A DNA stretch of 36,535 bases from Treponemataceae bacterium (GTDB taxonomy: Bacteria > Spirochaetota > Spirochaetia > Treponematales > Treponemataceae), in contig JAILBN010000017.1 in the NCBI GenBank assembly GCA_024680915.1, positions 1 to 36,535 of the forward strand, in the 5' to 3' direction. Shown piece after piece: positions 17,656-26,361 of this stretch. Position numbers and translations under genes: made by a program. The first letter of the stretch is position 1; each line of letters begins with the position of its first letter. The notes under the pieces are model-generated. The model searched no databases, was not told the origin of the DNA, and worked only from the letters and a program-made list of their open reading frames with translations.

Positions 17656-19047
17656 TTATTTTCCCACACAGAAGCGAGAGAAGATATCTCCCAGTATATC
17701 ATCAGGACTGGTTTCTCCTGTTATATACGCGAGGGATGCCAAAGCATCCTCAATATCCTGAACGACAGCATCCAAGCCGAGCTGATTTTCCGTGGCAAGA
17801 AGGGCATGAGATACAGAATCCAGGGCATCGTCCACAGCTTTTTTCTGTCGCTCAGAGCCTAAGCCTGCCTGCTGACGATCTGTTTCCTTTTGTCCTATGA
17901 GGGCTGAATGTACTGTGGTCACCAGTTCTGAGATACCAAGACCGGTCCGCGCACTGATTCTTACCTGTGGACAGGCTTGAAGCCATTTATCATCGTTATT
18001 AAATGTAGCACATAGGTCGCATTTATTCAAAACGAGTATTATTTTTTCCGGTGTTTTTTTACTGAGTTCTTCCAGGTTGGTATAATCATCGGGAGTGAGC
18101 CCCTGGGATGCGTCCATAAGATAGAGTACGAGGTCTGCGTCCTCAGCCAGTTCGTGGGAACGTTCCACCCCGGACTGTTCTACCAGATCCGAAGACTGTC
18201 GTAAGCCTGCTGTATCGAAAAGGCGGGCAGGAATACCGCCGAAGGAAACCCAGCTTTCTATCCAGTCCCGGGTAGTTCCTTCTATATCGGAGACAATGGC
18301 CCGCTCTTCTTTTAAAAGCGTGTTGAACAGACTGGATTTTCCTGCGTTCGTGCGGCCGCACAGGACAACTCTGGCTCCGTCCTGGTATAGCTTCTCACCG
18401 GCCCATGTGTCTGAAAGGCATTTCAAAAGCTTTCTGGCTTCTTCCAGTTCTGAGCTGTCGTAGGCATCGGCGATGGTCTCTTCATCCTCTGGATATTCAA
18501 TCTCAGCTTCTATTGAAGCGGCGGTCCGGATAAGAAGTTGTTTTATCTTGTCCAGCTCCTGGGCAAGGTTGCCTGCAAGTCTGCCTGCCGCCCGGCTCCG
18601 GCTTTCATCGGTGCGGGACTCGATTATCTCTTTTATGGCTTCTGCCCGGGTTAAATCTGTTTTTCCGTTTATGAAGGCCCGGAAAGAGAATTCTCCCCTT
18701 TCTGCGCTCCTGAAGCCGATTTTCAGGAGCAGCTTTTGGATGGCGAGGACTGGAGCTGTTCCTCCGTGGCAGAAAATTTCCACCATGTCCTCACCGGTGA
18801 AGCTTTTTGGGGCTTTATAAAGCGCCAGCATCACCTCGTCTATGCGTTTCTTTTCCTCCGGCTCGATAATCCATCCGTGAACCATTGTATAGCCCTGCGC
18901 TTTCAAAAGAGCCTTTGGGCGGGAGAAGATTTCAGAGACAAGCTCAATGCAGTTTTTACCCGATGTACGGATTACTGCCAGGGCGGATGGGGCTAAGGCT
19001 GTCGCTATTGCGGCTATAGGTTCTTCCGGTGTATAGGTGTTTCTCAT
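17656..19047 (-). CDS. mnmE: tRNA uridine-5-carboxymethylaminomethyl modification GTPase
   Basis: A 463-residue MnmE that works with MnmG to modify the wobble uridine of certain tRNAs. The N-terminal formyl-folate domain carries ERGEFSFRAFINGKTDLTRA (117-136). The GTPase domain has GRTNAGKS (231-238), DIEGTTRD (254-261) and DTAG (278-281). The protein ends in FCVGK, the conserved C-terminal Cys motif (usually FCIGK). The open frame extends 31 codons upstream, but those residues overlap the preceding gene and do not match the family, so I placed the start at the ATG at 19047, 14 bases after the PAP2 stop. There is no clear Shine-Dalgarno sequence, suggesting translational coupling. Confidence 0.95.
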   Translation of the reverse strand: MRNTYTPEEPIAAIATALAPSALAVIRTSGKNCIELVSEIFSRPKALLKAQGYTMVHGWIIEPEEKKRIDEVMLALYKAPKSFTGEDMVEIFCHGGTAPVLAIQKLLLKIGFRSAERGEFSFRAFINGKTDLTRAEAIKEIIESRTDESRSRAAGRLAGNLAQELDKIKQLLIRTAASIEAEIEYPEDEETIADAYDSSELEEARKLLKCLSDTWAGEKLYQDGARVVLCGRTNAGKSSLFNTLLKEERAIVSDIEGTTRDWIESWVSFGGIPARLFDTAGLRQSSDLVEQSGVERSHELAEDADLVLYLMDASQGLTPDDYTNLEELSKKTPEKIILVLNKCDLCATFNNDDKWLQACPQVRISARTGLGISELVTTVHSALIGQKETDRQQAGLGSERQKKAVDDALDSVSHALLATENQLGLDAVVQDIEDALASLAYITGETSPDDILGDIFSRFCVGK

Positions 19048-19061
19048 ATCGATTTTATCGG

Positions 19062-19967
19062 CTAAAGATTGTCTGTTGCCTCTCCCAGCTTGAGTTTGAT
19101 AAAGATAAGGGGACAGAGGAAGGTGCCGACAAAACCGCACAGCCCATACCGTATGAATCTTATAATGTGATAATAGGCGGACTCTTCTCCTGGAGAGAGC
19201 AATTTACCACCCAGATATATAGTTCCCATGATCAGCAGACCTAAAAGGTAACGGAGTATTTTCTGCTTTTTTGTGCCTGCCGAGGGGTTGAAGCCTCCGT
19301 TTTTGTTCATAAGAACCTCTCCTGCGCAGATTCCCATAAAAAGACCGGACATGAGTACGTTCTGCTTGGTTATGGCATTAAAGGCAAAGGAGATCAATGC
19401 GGCTATAAGCAAAGCTAAAGAAGGGCGCAGTTTAGATATGAGGTCGTATATTCTGTTGCCGAACATAAGAAAGCCGGCAGAAACAATGTAGCCCAGAATA
19501 AGACCGGCCAGAACATCTGTGGGATAGTGGACACCCAGATAGAGTCTTGAAGCGGCGACAATCAAGGGGAGAAGAACCGAGAGGAGGATGCGCCAGATAC
19601 GTTTCCATTCGGAGTGAGCGGCTGCTGTGACCGGGAAAAATGAGGCTGCCGATGCGGAATGACCGGAGGGGGTGGAATAGCTGCTTTCTGTTGCGCCTCT
19701 GCCCACGGAGGGGTCACGTATATATGGGCGGGGAACCTTAAGGATATTCTTTATGGAGTCATTTATAAAACTGCATAAGATGAGGGAGAAGCTGGCGAAA
19801 AATCCGGATTTTTTATCACGGCACCAAAAGAGGTAGGTCATGATAAGCATGTAGACCGGCGCATTAAAACCATAATGGATGATAAATGCAAGGAGAGTCA
19901 GAGGTTTACATTCAATGGTTTGTATCGCACGAATTATATCAAGACCTAAATCCCATACCGAATCCAT
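19062..19967 (-). CDS. PAP2-family membrane phosphatase
   Basis: A 301-residue integral membrane phosphatase. All three PAP2 motifs are present: KVPRPYIRDP, then STPSGHSA with the phosphatase His, then SRLYLGVHYPTDVLAG. Seven or more hydrophobic helices are predicted. The C-terminal ~130 residues add further helices beyond the usual PAP2 core. The substrate could be undecaprenyl pyrophosphate, phosphatidic acid or another lipid phosphate. GAGGAGG lies just before the ATG. It sits between a glycosidase-like gene and mnmE on the same strand. Confidence 0.88.
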   Translation of the reverse strand: MDSVWDLGLDIIRAIQTIECKPLTLLAFIIHYGFNAPVYMLIMTYLFWCRDKKSGFFASFSLILCSFINDSIKNILKVPRPYIRDPSVGRGATESSYSTPSGHSASAASFFPVTAAAHSEWKRIWRILLSVLLPLIVAASRLYLGVHYPTDVLAGLILGYIVSAGFLMFGNRIYDLISKLRPSLALLIAALISFAFNAITKQNVLMSGLFMGICAGEVLMNKNGGFNPSAGTKKQKILRYLLGLLIMGTIYLGGKLLSPGEESAYYHIIRFIRYGLCGFVGTFLCPLIFIKLKLGEATDNL

Positions 19968-20019
19968 TTATATATCCTCCTCTTTCGTTGCGGCGAAATA
20001 AATGCCAGGGATAGAAAAT

Positions 20020-22203
20020 CTACCAAGGATATTTTGTGTCTTCAGGGTCCGGTGAAATATAGTCGTATTTGCCGGAGTTGTTCCAGTACATATATCCTCT
20101 GTTTACAGAATCACGAACACCGAAAATCTCACGTTTTATATAGTCGGTTCCATAGTAAGTCTTGTCGTAGGATACAGCAAGATAGAAGGCTTGTACCCAG
20201 GGCCGTACTATAACCTGATTTCTGGCAATAACAGTGTTTCTATAGCAGCCATAATAATATATACGGTAAGGTCTTTCAACTGCCGGACTTTGGGCCAGGA
20301 AGTACTGTTCGAAGTGGCTTGGGTAGAACATGGGGCATATGACATCAACATAGGGAGAAAGAAGCTCCACATCCTGTCCTGTTCTTGTTCCGCTTCTGTA
20401 CCAACCGTTCTGCCCGTAAATATCTATTCCTATAGGTGCGTCAAGGTTCTCCCTGGCATAAGAAAGGAAGGATATAAGGGCGCTTTCCTTATCCATACCT
20501 TCGTCGCGCCAGCGGTATTTTACGTTGGAAAGATTCAGACCATCCGTGGGAAAACGGATGTAATCGAATTGAATTTCATCGAAGCCTTTGGAAACAAGAT
20601 CCTTGGCAATCTCAATATTGTATTCCCAGACTTCTTCACTATATGGATCAACCCAGTATTCGTCATAATAGTTTGTCGTTCTGGATATCTCCTCTCCGTT
20701 CTCGTCCTTCTCTACATCATAGCCCCTTATTCCACGCCAGGGTTCTCCTGTTTTGTAATCCACGACGGCGTATTTGTTATCTCCATAACGCCAGAGGTTT
20801 CTGTCTTTGAATACGACGATACGGGCGACTAGATAGATATTATTCTCCTTGCACTGCTTTACGAATTTCTCGATATCGATGGCATAGGAGCTGATCGTGG
20901 CTTTCTTTTTTATTTCAGCGTTGTCCGTTTTGTAGCGCAGAAGTCCGTAATCATCCTTCATGTCCACGACTACTGTATTGAGCTTGTTCTCCTTTGCGAT
21001 ATCGATAAAACCTTGCAGCTGGGCTCCAGGGTTGTTCTGTCCTGCAGGAATATAGAGTCCCTTTTTGTCCATTGCGACATCTGCATACTTGGTTTGTGGG
21101 TTTGCCATATCGAAAAGCCACATTTCATTGAGTACTACAGGCTTACTGAAGCTTGTGACATTCTCAGGTATATAAAGGCATAAGGCCCTTCGGCCTGAAA
21201 GCCTTGAGAGTGTCTCCCAAAGCTGGGCTTCTTCTGGTTCTCCGCAGAAGGTATTCGTGGCAAGGTCAAAGGAATTGAATCCGTTCCTGCAGACAAAGTA
21301 AAGCTTGTTTTTTTCCACGAAAAGACTGTCGAAGGTGTCCAGCTGGTTTGTTTTGTCCTGACCGAGCTTTATGGCTTTTTTCCCGGCCCAGTCGAGCTTG
21401 TATAGGCAGGGAAGATATGACTGGGAAAAATAGACGTCGGTGGTCACGTTTCCTGCATCGTCTTTATTGCATACAGTTATTATGTCTGCAACTTCATCCG
21501 GGTCAGACATGGTGGGAAGCTTGTCATAGCCGGTGTTTATATCCGTCCATTTTGCGTTTTTACGGTCCGGCTGGATGTATGCAAGTCCGTAGAGAGGGTG
21601 AGAGATGAATACCGTAAGTCTTTGGGCCCCGTCTGTATCTTGCATTGTTGCGACCGCAATTGATTTCGCACCGTTAGTCTTTGCACAGAATCCCAGTGAC
21701 CACCATTTTTTTCCACCGTCCCGTGTAATGAAAACTTCATCCCGGGTCATGGTAACCAGGACATCCGGGTTCTGAGGATGCATTTTAAGGTCTTTTAGGG
21801 CTGCTGTCTGCTTTTCGAAATATTTTACACCGTTTTCGTAGCGTTTTATGGTCAGAATGGGTAAGCCTTCGCTTATATTTGTGAATTCAACTAAATCATC
21901 AGATTTTAAAATACCGTTTGAAGTAAGGAAAAACCAGGATTTCCCTTTTACTATCCTGCTTACGGACCCTTCCGTCCAAAGAGGCCACAATATACCGTCT
22001 TTCACCCGGTAGAGACCTGTCTCTGATGCAAGCAGTGTTCCCTCATACTCGCTTTTTATTTGTGGAAGGTCTTCAACCTGAACGGACTCATTACGAACAG
22101 TCTCTTCTTCTACAGAATTTCCTTTTTGAGCGTTAGAAAAAAAAATGGGAAGTGCAATTGTAAGCACCAAGATAGCACTTATTTTATGTATACGGTATTT
22201 CAT
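20020..22203 (-). CDS. DUF4015 putative glycoside hydrolase with N-terminal BNR-like propeller
   Basis: A 727-residue exported protein. The signal peptide ends near FFSNAQ. The N-terminal half has Asp-box features of a beta-propeller, for example ITRDGGKKWWSLG. The C-terminal ~350 residues are a TIM-barrel domain of the DUF4015 type: GFIDIAKENKLNTVVVDMKD, then YLVARIVVFKDRNL, then GFDEIQFDYIRFPTDG, where acidic residues line the presumed active site. DUF4015 proteins are predicted glycosidases without a settled substrate. The frame stays open upstream to 22353, but the ATG at 22203 has AAGGA just before it, gives a proper signal peptide and avoids overlap with the divergent gene, so I used it. 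A promoter-like pair lies just upstream. Confidence 0.78.
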   Translation of the reverse strand: MKYRIHKISAILVLTIALPIFFSNAQKGNSVEEETVRNESVQVEDLPQIKSEYEGTLLASETGLYRVKDGILWPLWTEGSVSRIVKGKSWFFLTSNGILKSDDLVEFTNISEGLPILTIKRYENGVKYFEKQTAALKDLKMHPQNPDVLVTMTRDEVFITRDGGKKWWSLGFCAKTNGAKSIAVATMQDTDGAQRLTVFISHPLYGLAYIQPDRKNAKWTDINTGYDKLPTMSDPDEVADIITVCNKDDAGNVTTDVYFSQSYLPCLYKLDWAGKKAIKLGQDKTNQLDTFDSLFVEKNKLYFVCRNGFNSFDLATNTFCGEPEEAQLWETLSRLSGRRALCLYIPENVTSFSKPVVLNEMWLFDMANPQTKYADVAMDKKGLYIPAGQNNPGAQLQGFIDIAKENKLNTVVVDMKDDYGLLRYKTDNAEIKKKATISSYAIDIEKFVKQCKENNIYLVARIVVFKDRNLWRYGDNKYAVVDYKTGEPWRGIRGYDVEKDENGEEISRTTNYYDEYWVDPYSEEVWEYNIEIAKDLVSKGFDEIQFDYIRFPTDGLNLSNVKYRWRDEGMDKESALISFLSYARENLDAPIGIDIYGQNGWYRSGTRTGQDVELLSPYVDVICPMFYPSHFEQYFLAQSPAVERPYRIYYYGCYRNTVIARNQVIVRPWVQAFYLAVSYDKTYYGTDYIKREIFGVRDSVNRGYMYWNNSGKYDYISPDPEDTKYPW

Positions 22204-22231
22204 AAATTCCTTATCGGCATATTTAGAAAGC

Positions 22232-22261
22232 TTTATAAGATGTAGTTCCATTTTTTGTCGA
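22232..22261 (-). promoter_or_regulatory. candidate promoter for the DUF4015 gene
   Basis: On the minus strand TCGACA (22261-22256) is followed after 18 bases by TATAAA (22237-22232). Each is one mismatch from consensus. The predicted leader of about 22 bases contains the AAGGA site. Confidence 0.5.
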
Positions 22262-22268
22262 CATCTAA

Positions 22269-22274
22269 TAAAAT
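22269..22274 (+). promoter_or_regulatory. -10 box six bases before the M15 peptidase ATG
   Basis: TAAAAT ends at 22274 and the ATG begins at 22281. With standard spacing, transcription would start at the A of the ATG, giving a leaderless mRNA. There is no Shine-Dalgarno sequence. The -35 region is weak. Confidence 0.4.
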
Positions 22275-22280
22275 ACAAAA

Positions 22281-23204
22281 ATGAACTACAGAACCAAACT
22301 TCTGCTTGTGCTGCTTTTTTTTCTGCTTGCGGCTGTTCATTCAGGTGAGACAAAAAAATTAGATAATCAAGTTGGTTTAGATGAACCTATAGAATTGGAT
22401 ATTTTCAGGAAAGCCTTTCCAGATATTTCTTTTACAGCTTCTTACGACAAGGACCTTAACGATTGGCAGATAAAGGTTACTTTCCTATTAAATAGTAAGA
22501 AATCTGGCATTTTTTATTGGTGTGATGGCCGTCTTTTACCCAAAGAGCAGCTTAGTAATAAGAGCAAGTATCTTCCTTTACTGGAAGATTATGCTTTTGG
22601 TGGGGAGCTTCAGTCTCCTTCAACATATACCCAGGCGCAGATTGAGGAATATCGTCTTGCAGGCTTGACCTCAACCCGTACTACAACCCCTTTCCCTGCG
22701 GTTTTTATTCTGGATTTCATTTATTCCAGTTCAAGTAGAAAGAGTATTGAGCAGAATCTTACTAAAACTAAGTTCCTGGGTTTTTCTGTTACGGTGAACG
22801 ACCGTCTTATAAAAGCTCTTTCGGTGGTGGAGAAAAGAATTTCAGAATTATCTAAAACAAACAAGGATGTAGCGAATTTTCTGAAAGAGAAGGTCGATCA
22901 TCTTGAAGGTTACAATTGGCGTGATATCCGTGATGCAGATAGAAAATCCATGCATAGTATGGGAATAGCCATAGATTTCCTCCCCCCGAAGCTGAACAGG
23001 CATATATACTGGAGATGGACGAAAGACCAGAAGGGCGAAAAATGGATGCTTACTCCATTATCAAGCCGCTGGATGCCGCCTTATGAGGTAATAAATATTT
23101 TTGAGGAAGAAGGCTTTGTCTGGGGTGGGAAATGGCTTATCTGGGATAACATGCATTTTGAATACAGACCAGAAATTATTGAATATTACAAGACCAGGAA
23201 TTAA
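22281..23204 (+). CDS. exported M15 (VanY/PepM15C-like) cell-wall peptidase
   Basis: A 307-residue exported metallopeptidase. A hydrophobic signal segment covers residues 5-19. The C-terminal domain has the M15 zinc pattern: H225 in MHSMGIAID, D232 seven residues later, and H292 in WDNMHFEY, with D289 in the position of the catalytic acid. Family members cut D-Ala-D-Ala or L-Ala-D-Glu bonds in peptidoglycan peptides. The ~200 residues before it are not recognised and may bind substrate. No Shine-Dalgarno sequence precedes the ATG and a -10-like box ends six bases away, so the mRNA may be leaderless. It is divergent from the DUF4015 gene. Confidence 0.83.
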   Translation: MNYRTKLLLVLLFFLLAAVHSGETKKLDNQVGLDEPIELDIFRKAFPDISFTASYDKDLNDWQIKVTFLLNSKKSGIFYWCDGRLLPKEQLSNKSKYLPLLEDYAFGGELQSPSTYTQAQIEEYRLAGLTSTRTTTPFPAVFILDFIYSSSSRKSIEQNLTKTKFLGFSVTVNDRLIKALSVVEKRISELSKTNKDVANFLKEKVDHLEGYNWRDIRDADRKSMHSMGIAIDFLPPKLNRHIYWRWTKDQKGEKWMLTPLSSRWMPPYEVINIFEEEGFVWGGKWLIWDNMHFEYRPEIIEYYKTRN

Positions 23205-23208
23205 TATT

Positions 23209-23237
23209 TTGCAATTTGGCGTAAACTAGGCTATAGT
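23209..23237 (+). promoter_or_regulatory. candidate sigma-70 promoter for the chemoreceptor gene
   Basis: TTGCAA (23209-23214) and TATAGT (23232-23237) are separated by exactly 17 bases. The predicted leader is about 60 bases and contains AAGGAGA before the ATG at 23306. No sigma-28 flagellar promoter was evident. Confidence 0.55.
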
Positions 23238-23305
23238 CTGAAAATATAGTATCTAGTGAGCTTTATTAGTGGAGTTAATCATCTGCCACAAGGAGACAGA
23301 CTTTT

Positions 23306-25171
23306 ATGATGGAAAGAGAAGTTGATTCTGAAATCAGAATAACGCCCAAGATGTTTATCATCTATCTGTGTATCTTTTACGTACCTTTTTTTATCAGCTG
23401 GATTACATTGGTCAATTTACAGATTTTTGATGAAAAAGAAACCCTGGTAGGCTTTACATCCCCTGTCGCTATTATTGGAGTTTTAGGCGTTCTTGCTTTT
23501 GTCCTGACTTGGTGGTCTACGCAGACAAAAAAAATAAAAGAATTTGATCCTGAAGATCCAGATTCTGTAATAAAAACCAATAAAGTGGCAAAACGTTTTC
23601 AGACCGTAACCCTGGGAACAGCTGTCCTGAATGCTTTTCTTTCCGCGGCGATAGTTCAAGGGGCTTTCGCTGATAAAAAAGTATTTGTGGATGTCGCTCC
23701 CCTTTATACCATTTGTTGCGGGGATGTTTTTTTGATTGCCCAGGTCTTCTATAGTATCCTGGTGCAGTATATCGAAGATACCTTACGTATTGTTCCTTTC
23801 CGTAAAGAATTCAACTCCATGTCCCTTATTTTCCGTTCTGTATTGATAAGTACATTTGGTGCACTTGGCTTCCTTCTCCTGACAATATCGCCTGTTCTCT
23901 CAACCGCTCTTCAGGATGTCTCAACAACAGAGCTTGTCTGGCGGTACATATTCCCTGAAGGTGTCTTGGGAGCAGTTTTTATCGTTGTTGCAAGTCTTCT
24001 CCAGATGAGGGCCATAAGCGGCAGGGTCAAGCTGATTCAAGATTTTACCCAGCAGGTAGCGGGGAAAGATTATACGGGGAAGGCCTTGCCTGTTGTTACC
24101 CGTAATGAATTCGGCCTTTTGATAAACGATTTGAACACTTTTAAGAATGAAACCCACGGTCTGCTGGCAGATATTGATAAATCGGTCGCTATTTCATTGC
24201 GTACGGCTGATGATGTAAGTTCGAGTATGATGGAAACTGCTTCTGCCATAGAGGAAATCACATCCACCATTAATAACGTGAAGGAAAGGGTGGGGTATCA
24301 GTCTGAGAGTGTTGCAAAAAGTGATTCTACAATTCAGAATATGATTTCAAAAATCAATGAGCTGAATGAAAATGTCAATATCCAAGTGGACGGAGTCTCA
24401 AACTCTTCCAGCGCTGTTGAAGAGATGGTCGCGAATATCCGTTCGGTAACACAAATCCTTGAAGGAAACTCGTTGACTGTAAAGGAACTTGGAACAGAGT
24501 CTGAGAACGGACGTAAGCGGATAAACGAGTCCGCGGAGCTTGCTACGATCGTTCTTGGAAAATCGGCAGGACTTATGGAAGCTTCTTCCGTCGTCCAGAA
24601 TATAGCCAGCCAGACAAACTTGCTTGCTATGAACGCTGCGATAGAGGCGGCCCATGCAGGGGAAGCAGGAAAGGGCTTCGCCGTTGTGGCTGATGAGATC
24701 CGGAAGCTTGCGGAGCAGTCTAATATACAGGGAAAGAATATAGGCAGTCAGCTCAGTGAGCTGCAGGGAATAATTGAAGGTGTTTCTGAAAACACAAAAG
24801 CCGTACAGAAGCAGTTTGAGGTTATTTTCAACTTGACGAACAAGGTTCAGGAACAAGAAGCCGTCATTAAAAACGCAATGGACGAACAGAATGCAGGTAG
24901 CGTCCAGGTTCTTCAATCTATAAGTGAGATAAAATCATCGGCTGAGATTGTAAAGGGAAATACAGGTGTCCTGCTGGATGGTGGAAAACAGATCGGGGAT
25001 GAGATGAGGGTTCTTGCGAATGTAACTCATGAGATAACGGATTCAATGAACAAGATGGCAGCGGGTTCCGGTAAGATTACGAAAACAGTTGAGCAATGCC
25101 ATAACCTCAGTAATGAGAACCAAAGCAATCTTGATTCGCTGAAAAATAATGTGGGTATGTTCAAGATTTAA
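23306..25171 (+). CDS. methyl-accepting chemotaxis protein with multi-helix N-terminal domain
   Basis: A 621-residue chemoreceptor. The signalling tip [20 protein letters not shown] and following [18 protein letters not shown] lie at about 436-473, flanked by long coiled-coil helices. The N-terminal part is unusual. Instead of two helices around a periplasmic Cache or four-helix domain, about six hydrophobic segments occur before residue 240 (roughly 14-35, 46-65, 97-115, 130-155, 170-195 and 210-235) with only short loops. A HAMP-like stretch follows ([20 protein letters not shown]). It may sense the membrane state, a membrane-permeable signal or a partner protein. AAGGAGA lies before the ATG. 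No chemotaxis gene is next to it. Confidence 0.9.
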   Translation: MMEREVDSEIRITPKMFIIYLCIFYVPFFISWITLVNLQIFDEKETLVGFTSPVAIIGVLGVLAFVLTWWSTQTKKIKEFDPEDPDSVIKTNKVAKRFQTVTLGTAVLNAFLSAAIVQGAFADKKVFVDVAPLYTICCGDVFLIAQVFYSILVQYIEDTLRIVPFRKEFNSMSLIFRSVLISTFGALGFLLLTISPVLSTALQDVSTTELVWRYIFPEGVLGAVFIVVASLLQMRAISGRVKLIQDFTQQVAGKDYTGKALPVVTRNEFGLLINDLNTFKNETHGLLADIDKSVAISLRTADDVSSSMMETASAIEEITSTINNVKERVGYQSESVAKSDSTIQNMISKINELNENVNIQVDGVSNSSSAVEEMVANIRSVTQILEGNSLTVKELGTESENGRKRINESAELATIVLGKSAGLMEASSVVQNIASQTNLLAMNAAIEAAHAGEAGKGFAVVADEIRKLAEQSNIQGKNIGSQLSELQGIIEGVSENTKAVQKQFEVIFNLTNKVQEQEAVIKNAMDEQNAGSVQVLQSISEIKSSAEIVKGNTGVLLDGGKQIGDEMRVLANVTHEITDSMNKMAAGSGKITKTVEQCHNLSNENQSNLDSLKNNVGMFKI

Positions 25172-25209
25172 TAAAGAGCATAGTCAATACAGCGGTGGGC
25201 TCTCTTTAT
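25171..25209 (+). terminator. weak terminator candidate after the chemoreceptor gene
   Basis: ATAAAGAG (25171-25178) can pair perfectly with CTCTTTAT (25202-25209) across a 23-base loop. No T tract follows, so this is a low-confidence call. Confidence 0.3.
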
Positions 25210-25241
25210 GTCTTATGTGGAATACACCTTTCTTCCTCTAC

Positions 25242-25269
25242 TGTACAAAAACAAATGTTCTGATATAAT
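25242..25269 (+). promoter_or_regulatory. phosphofructokinase promoter giving a leaderless mRNA
   Basis: TGTACA (25242-25247, four of six matches) and a perfect TATAAT (25264-25269) are separated by 16 bases. Only six bases lie between the -10 box and the ATG at 25276, so the first transcribed base should be the A of the start codon. No Shine-Dalgarno sequence is present. Confidence 0.55.
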
Positions 25270-25275
25270 TCCTTC

Positions 25276-26361
25276 ATGCGAGATTCAGCTGTGAAAACCT
25301 TGGGAATATTAACTTCGGGAGGAGATGCTCCCGGCCTTAATGCTGCTTTACGTGGAGTAGCACGTACTGCTATCAATGAGTATGGAATGAAGGTTATTGG
25401 CATAGAAAAAGGCTACCGCGGGCTTATAGAAGGAAAGGCAAAGGTTCTTACAGGTGAGGATTTTTCTGGCATTTTGACCCGGGGAGGAACCATTCTCGGC
25501 ACATCAAGAGAAAAACCTTTTAAATCTACAGGAAGAAATCCTGAAACGGGAAGGACTCCCGTTGAATCAATAATACACAATTATAATGAGCTGGGGCTTG
25601 ATGCACTCGTCGTGCTCGGCGGGAACGGTACTATAACAACTGCTTCCCTCCTTGCAAAAGAGGGGCTTAATGTGATAGGGCTGCCAAAGACCATAGACAA
25701 TGATCTTGTTGAGACGGATATTACCTTTGGTTTTCATACAGCAGTTTCAGTAGCGACAGAAGCAATAGACAGGCTTCACACAACCGCCCACAGTCATAAT
25801 AGGATAATGATAATAGAGGTGATGGGGCATAAGGCCGGCTGGCTTGGTCTTTATGCGGGAATTGCGGGAGGAGGAGATGTTATCCTTATCCCTGAGATTC
25901 CATACAAGATAGAACCCATAGCTGCTCATATAAAAAAACGTCGGGAAGAAGGGCATCCCTTTTCAATTGTGGTTGTAGCCGAAGGGGCTCTTTCTGAGGA
26001 CGAATCTTTTATGGAAAAGAAGGAGTTCAAGCGGCGCCGGGCTGAGATGCCTTATTCAATAGCCTATAGGGTCGCGAAAGAGCTTGAGGCGGCTACAGAT
26101 ATTGAGTCAAGAGTGACTGTTCTGGGGTATTTGCAGAGGGGAGGAACTCCTGTTCCTTATGACAGGGTTCTTGCTACCCAATTTGGAACGACAGCCGCAC
26201 ATATGCTGGCTGCCGGTGATTTTGGAAAGATGGTCGCACTTAGGAATGGGCTGCCGACAGCTGTTCCTCTCGATAAAGTCGCAGGGAAAATCAAAAAGGT
26301 CCCTTATAATCATCCGCTGCTTATTTCTGGCAGAGAAGTAGGAACGTGTTTCGGTGAGTAG
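25276..26361 (+). CDS. 6-phosphofructokinase, mixed ATP/PPi-type active site
   Basis: A 361-residue glycolytic enzyme that phosphorylates fructose 6-phosphate. TSGGDAPGLNAAL (13-25) binds the nucleotide. The catalytic loop is PKTIDND (137-143) with the base D141. MGHKAGWL (183-190) is close to the MGRHAGW form. Two positions separate ATP from pyrophosphate enzymes in the family. Here the first (GGNG, 115-118) keeps the Gly of ATP enzymes but has Asn in place of the usual Asp, and the second (K138) is the Lys of pyrophosphate enzymes. ATP use is more likely, because Gly at the first position governs nucleotide access, but the phosphoryl donor is uncertain. A GTG at 25291 is an alternative start. 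The stop overlaps the next gene by eight bases. Confidence 0.9.
   Translation: MRDSAVKTLGILTSGGDAPGLNAALRGVARTAINEYGMKVIGIEKGYRGLIEGKAKVLTGEDFSGILTRGGTILGTSREKPFKSTGRNPETGRTPVESIIHNYNELGLDALVVLGGNGTITTASLLAKEGLNVIGLPKTIDNDLVETDITFGFHTAVSVATEAIDRLHTTAHSHNRIMIIEVMGHKAGWLGLYAGIAGGGDVILIPEIPYKIEPIAAHIKKRREEGHPFSIVVVAEGALSEDESFMEKKEFKRRRAEMPYSIAYRVAKELEAATDIESRVTVLGYLQRGGTPVPYDRVLATQFGTTAAHMLAAGDFGKMVALRNGLPTAVPLDKVAGKIKKVPYNHPLLISGREVGTCFGE

Noticed and set aside
19048-19140. 31-residue N-terminal extension of MnmE
   Set aside because: It overlaps the end of the PAP2 gene and does not match the MnmE N-terminus, which begins at the ATG at 19047.
22204-22353. 50-residue upstream extension of the DUF4015 protein
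   Set aside because: It would overlap the divergent M15 peptidase gene and bury the signal peptide. The ATG at 22203 has a ribosome site.
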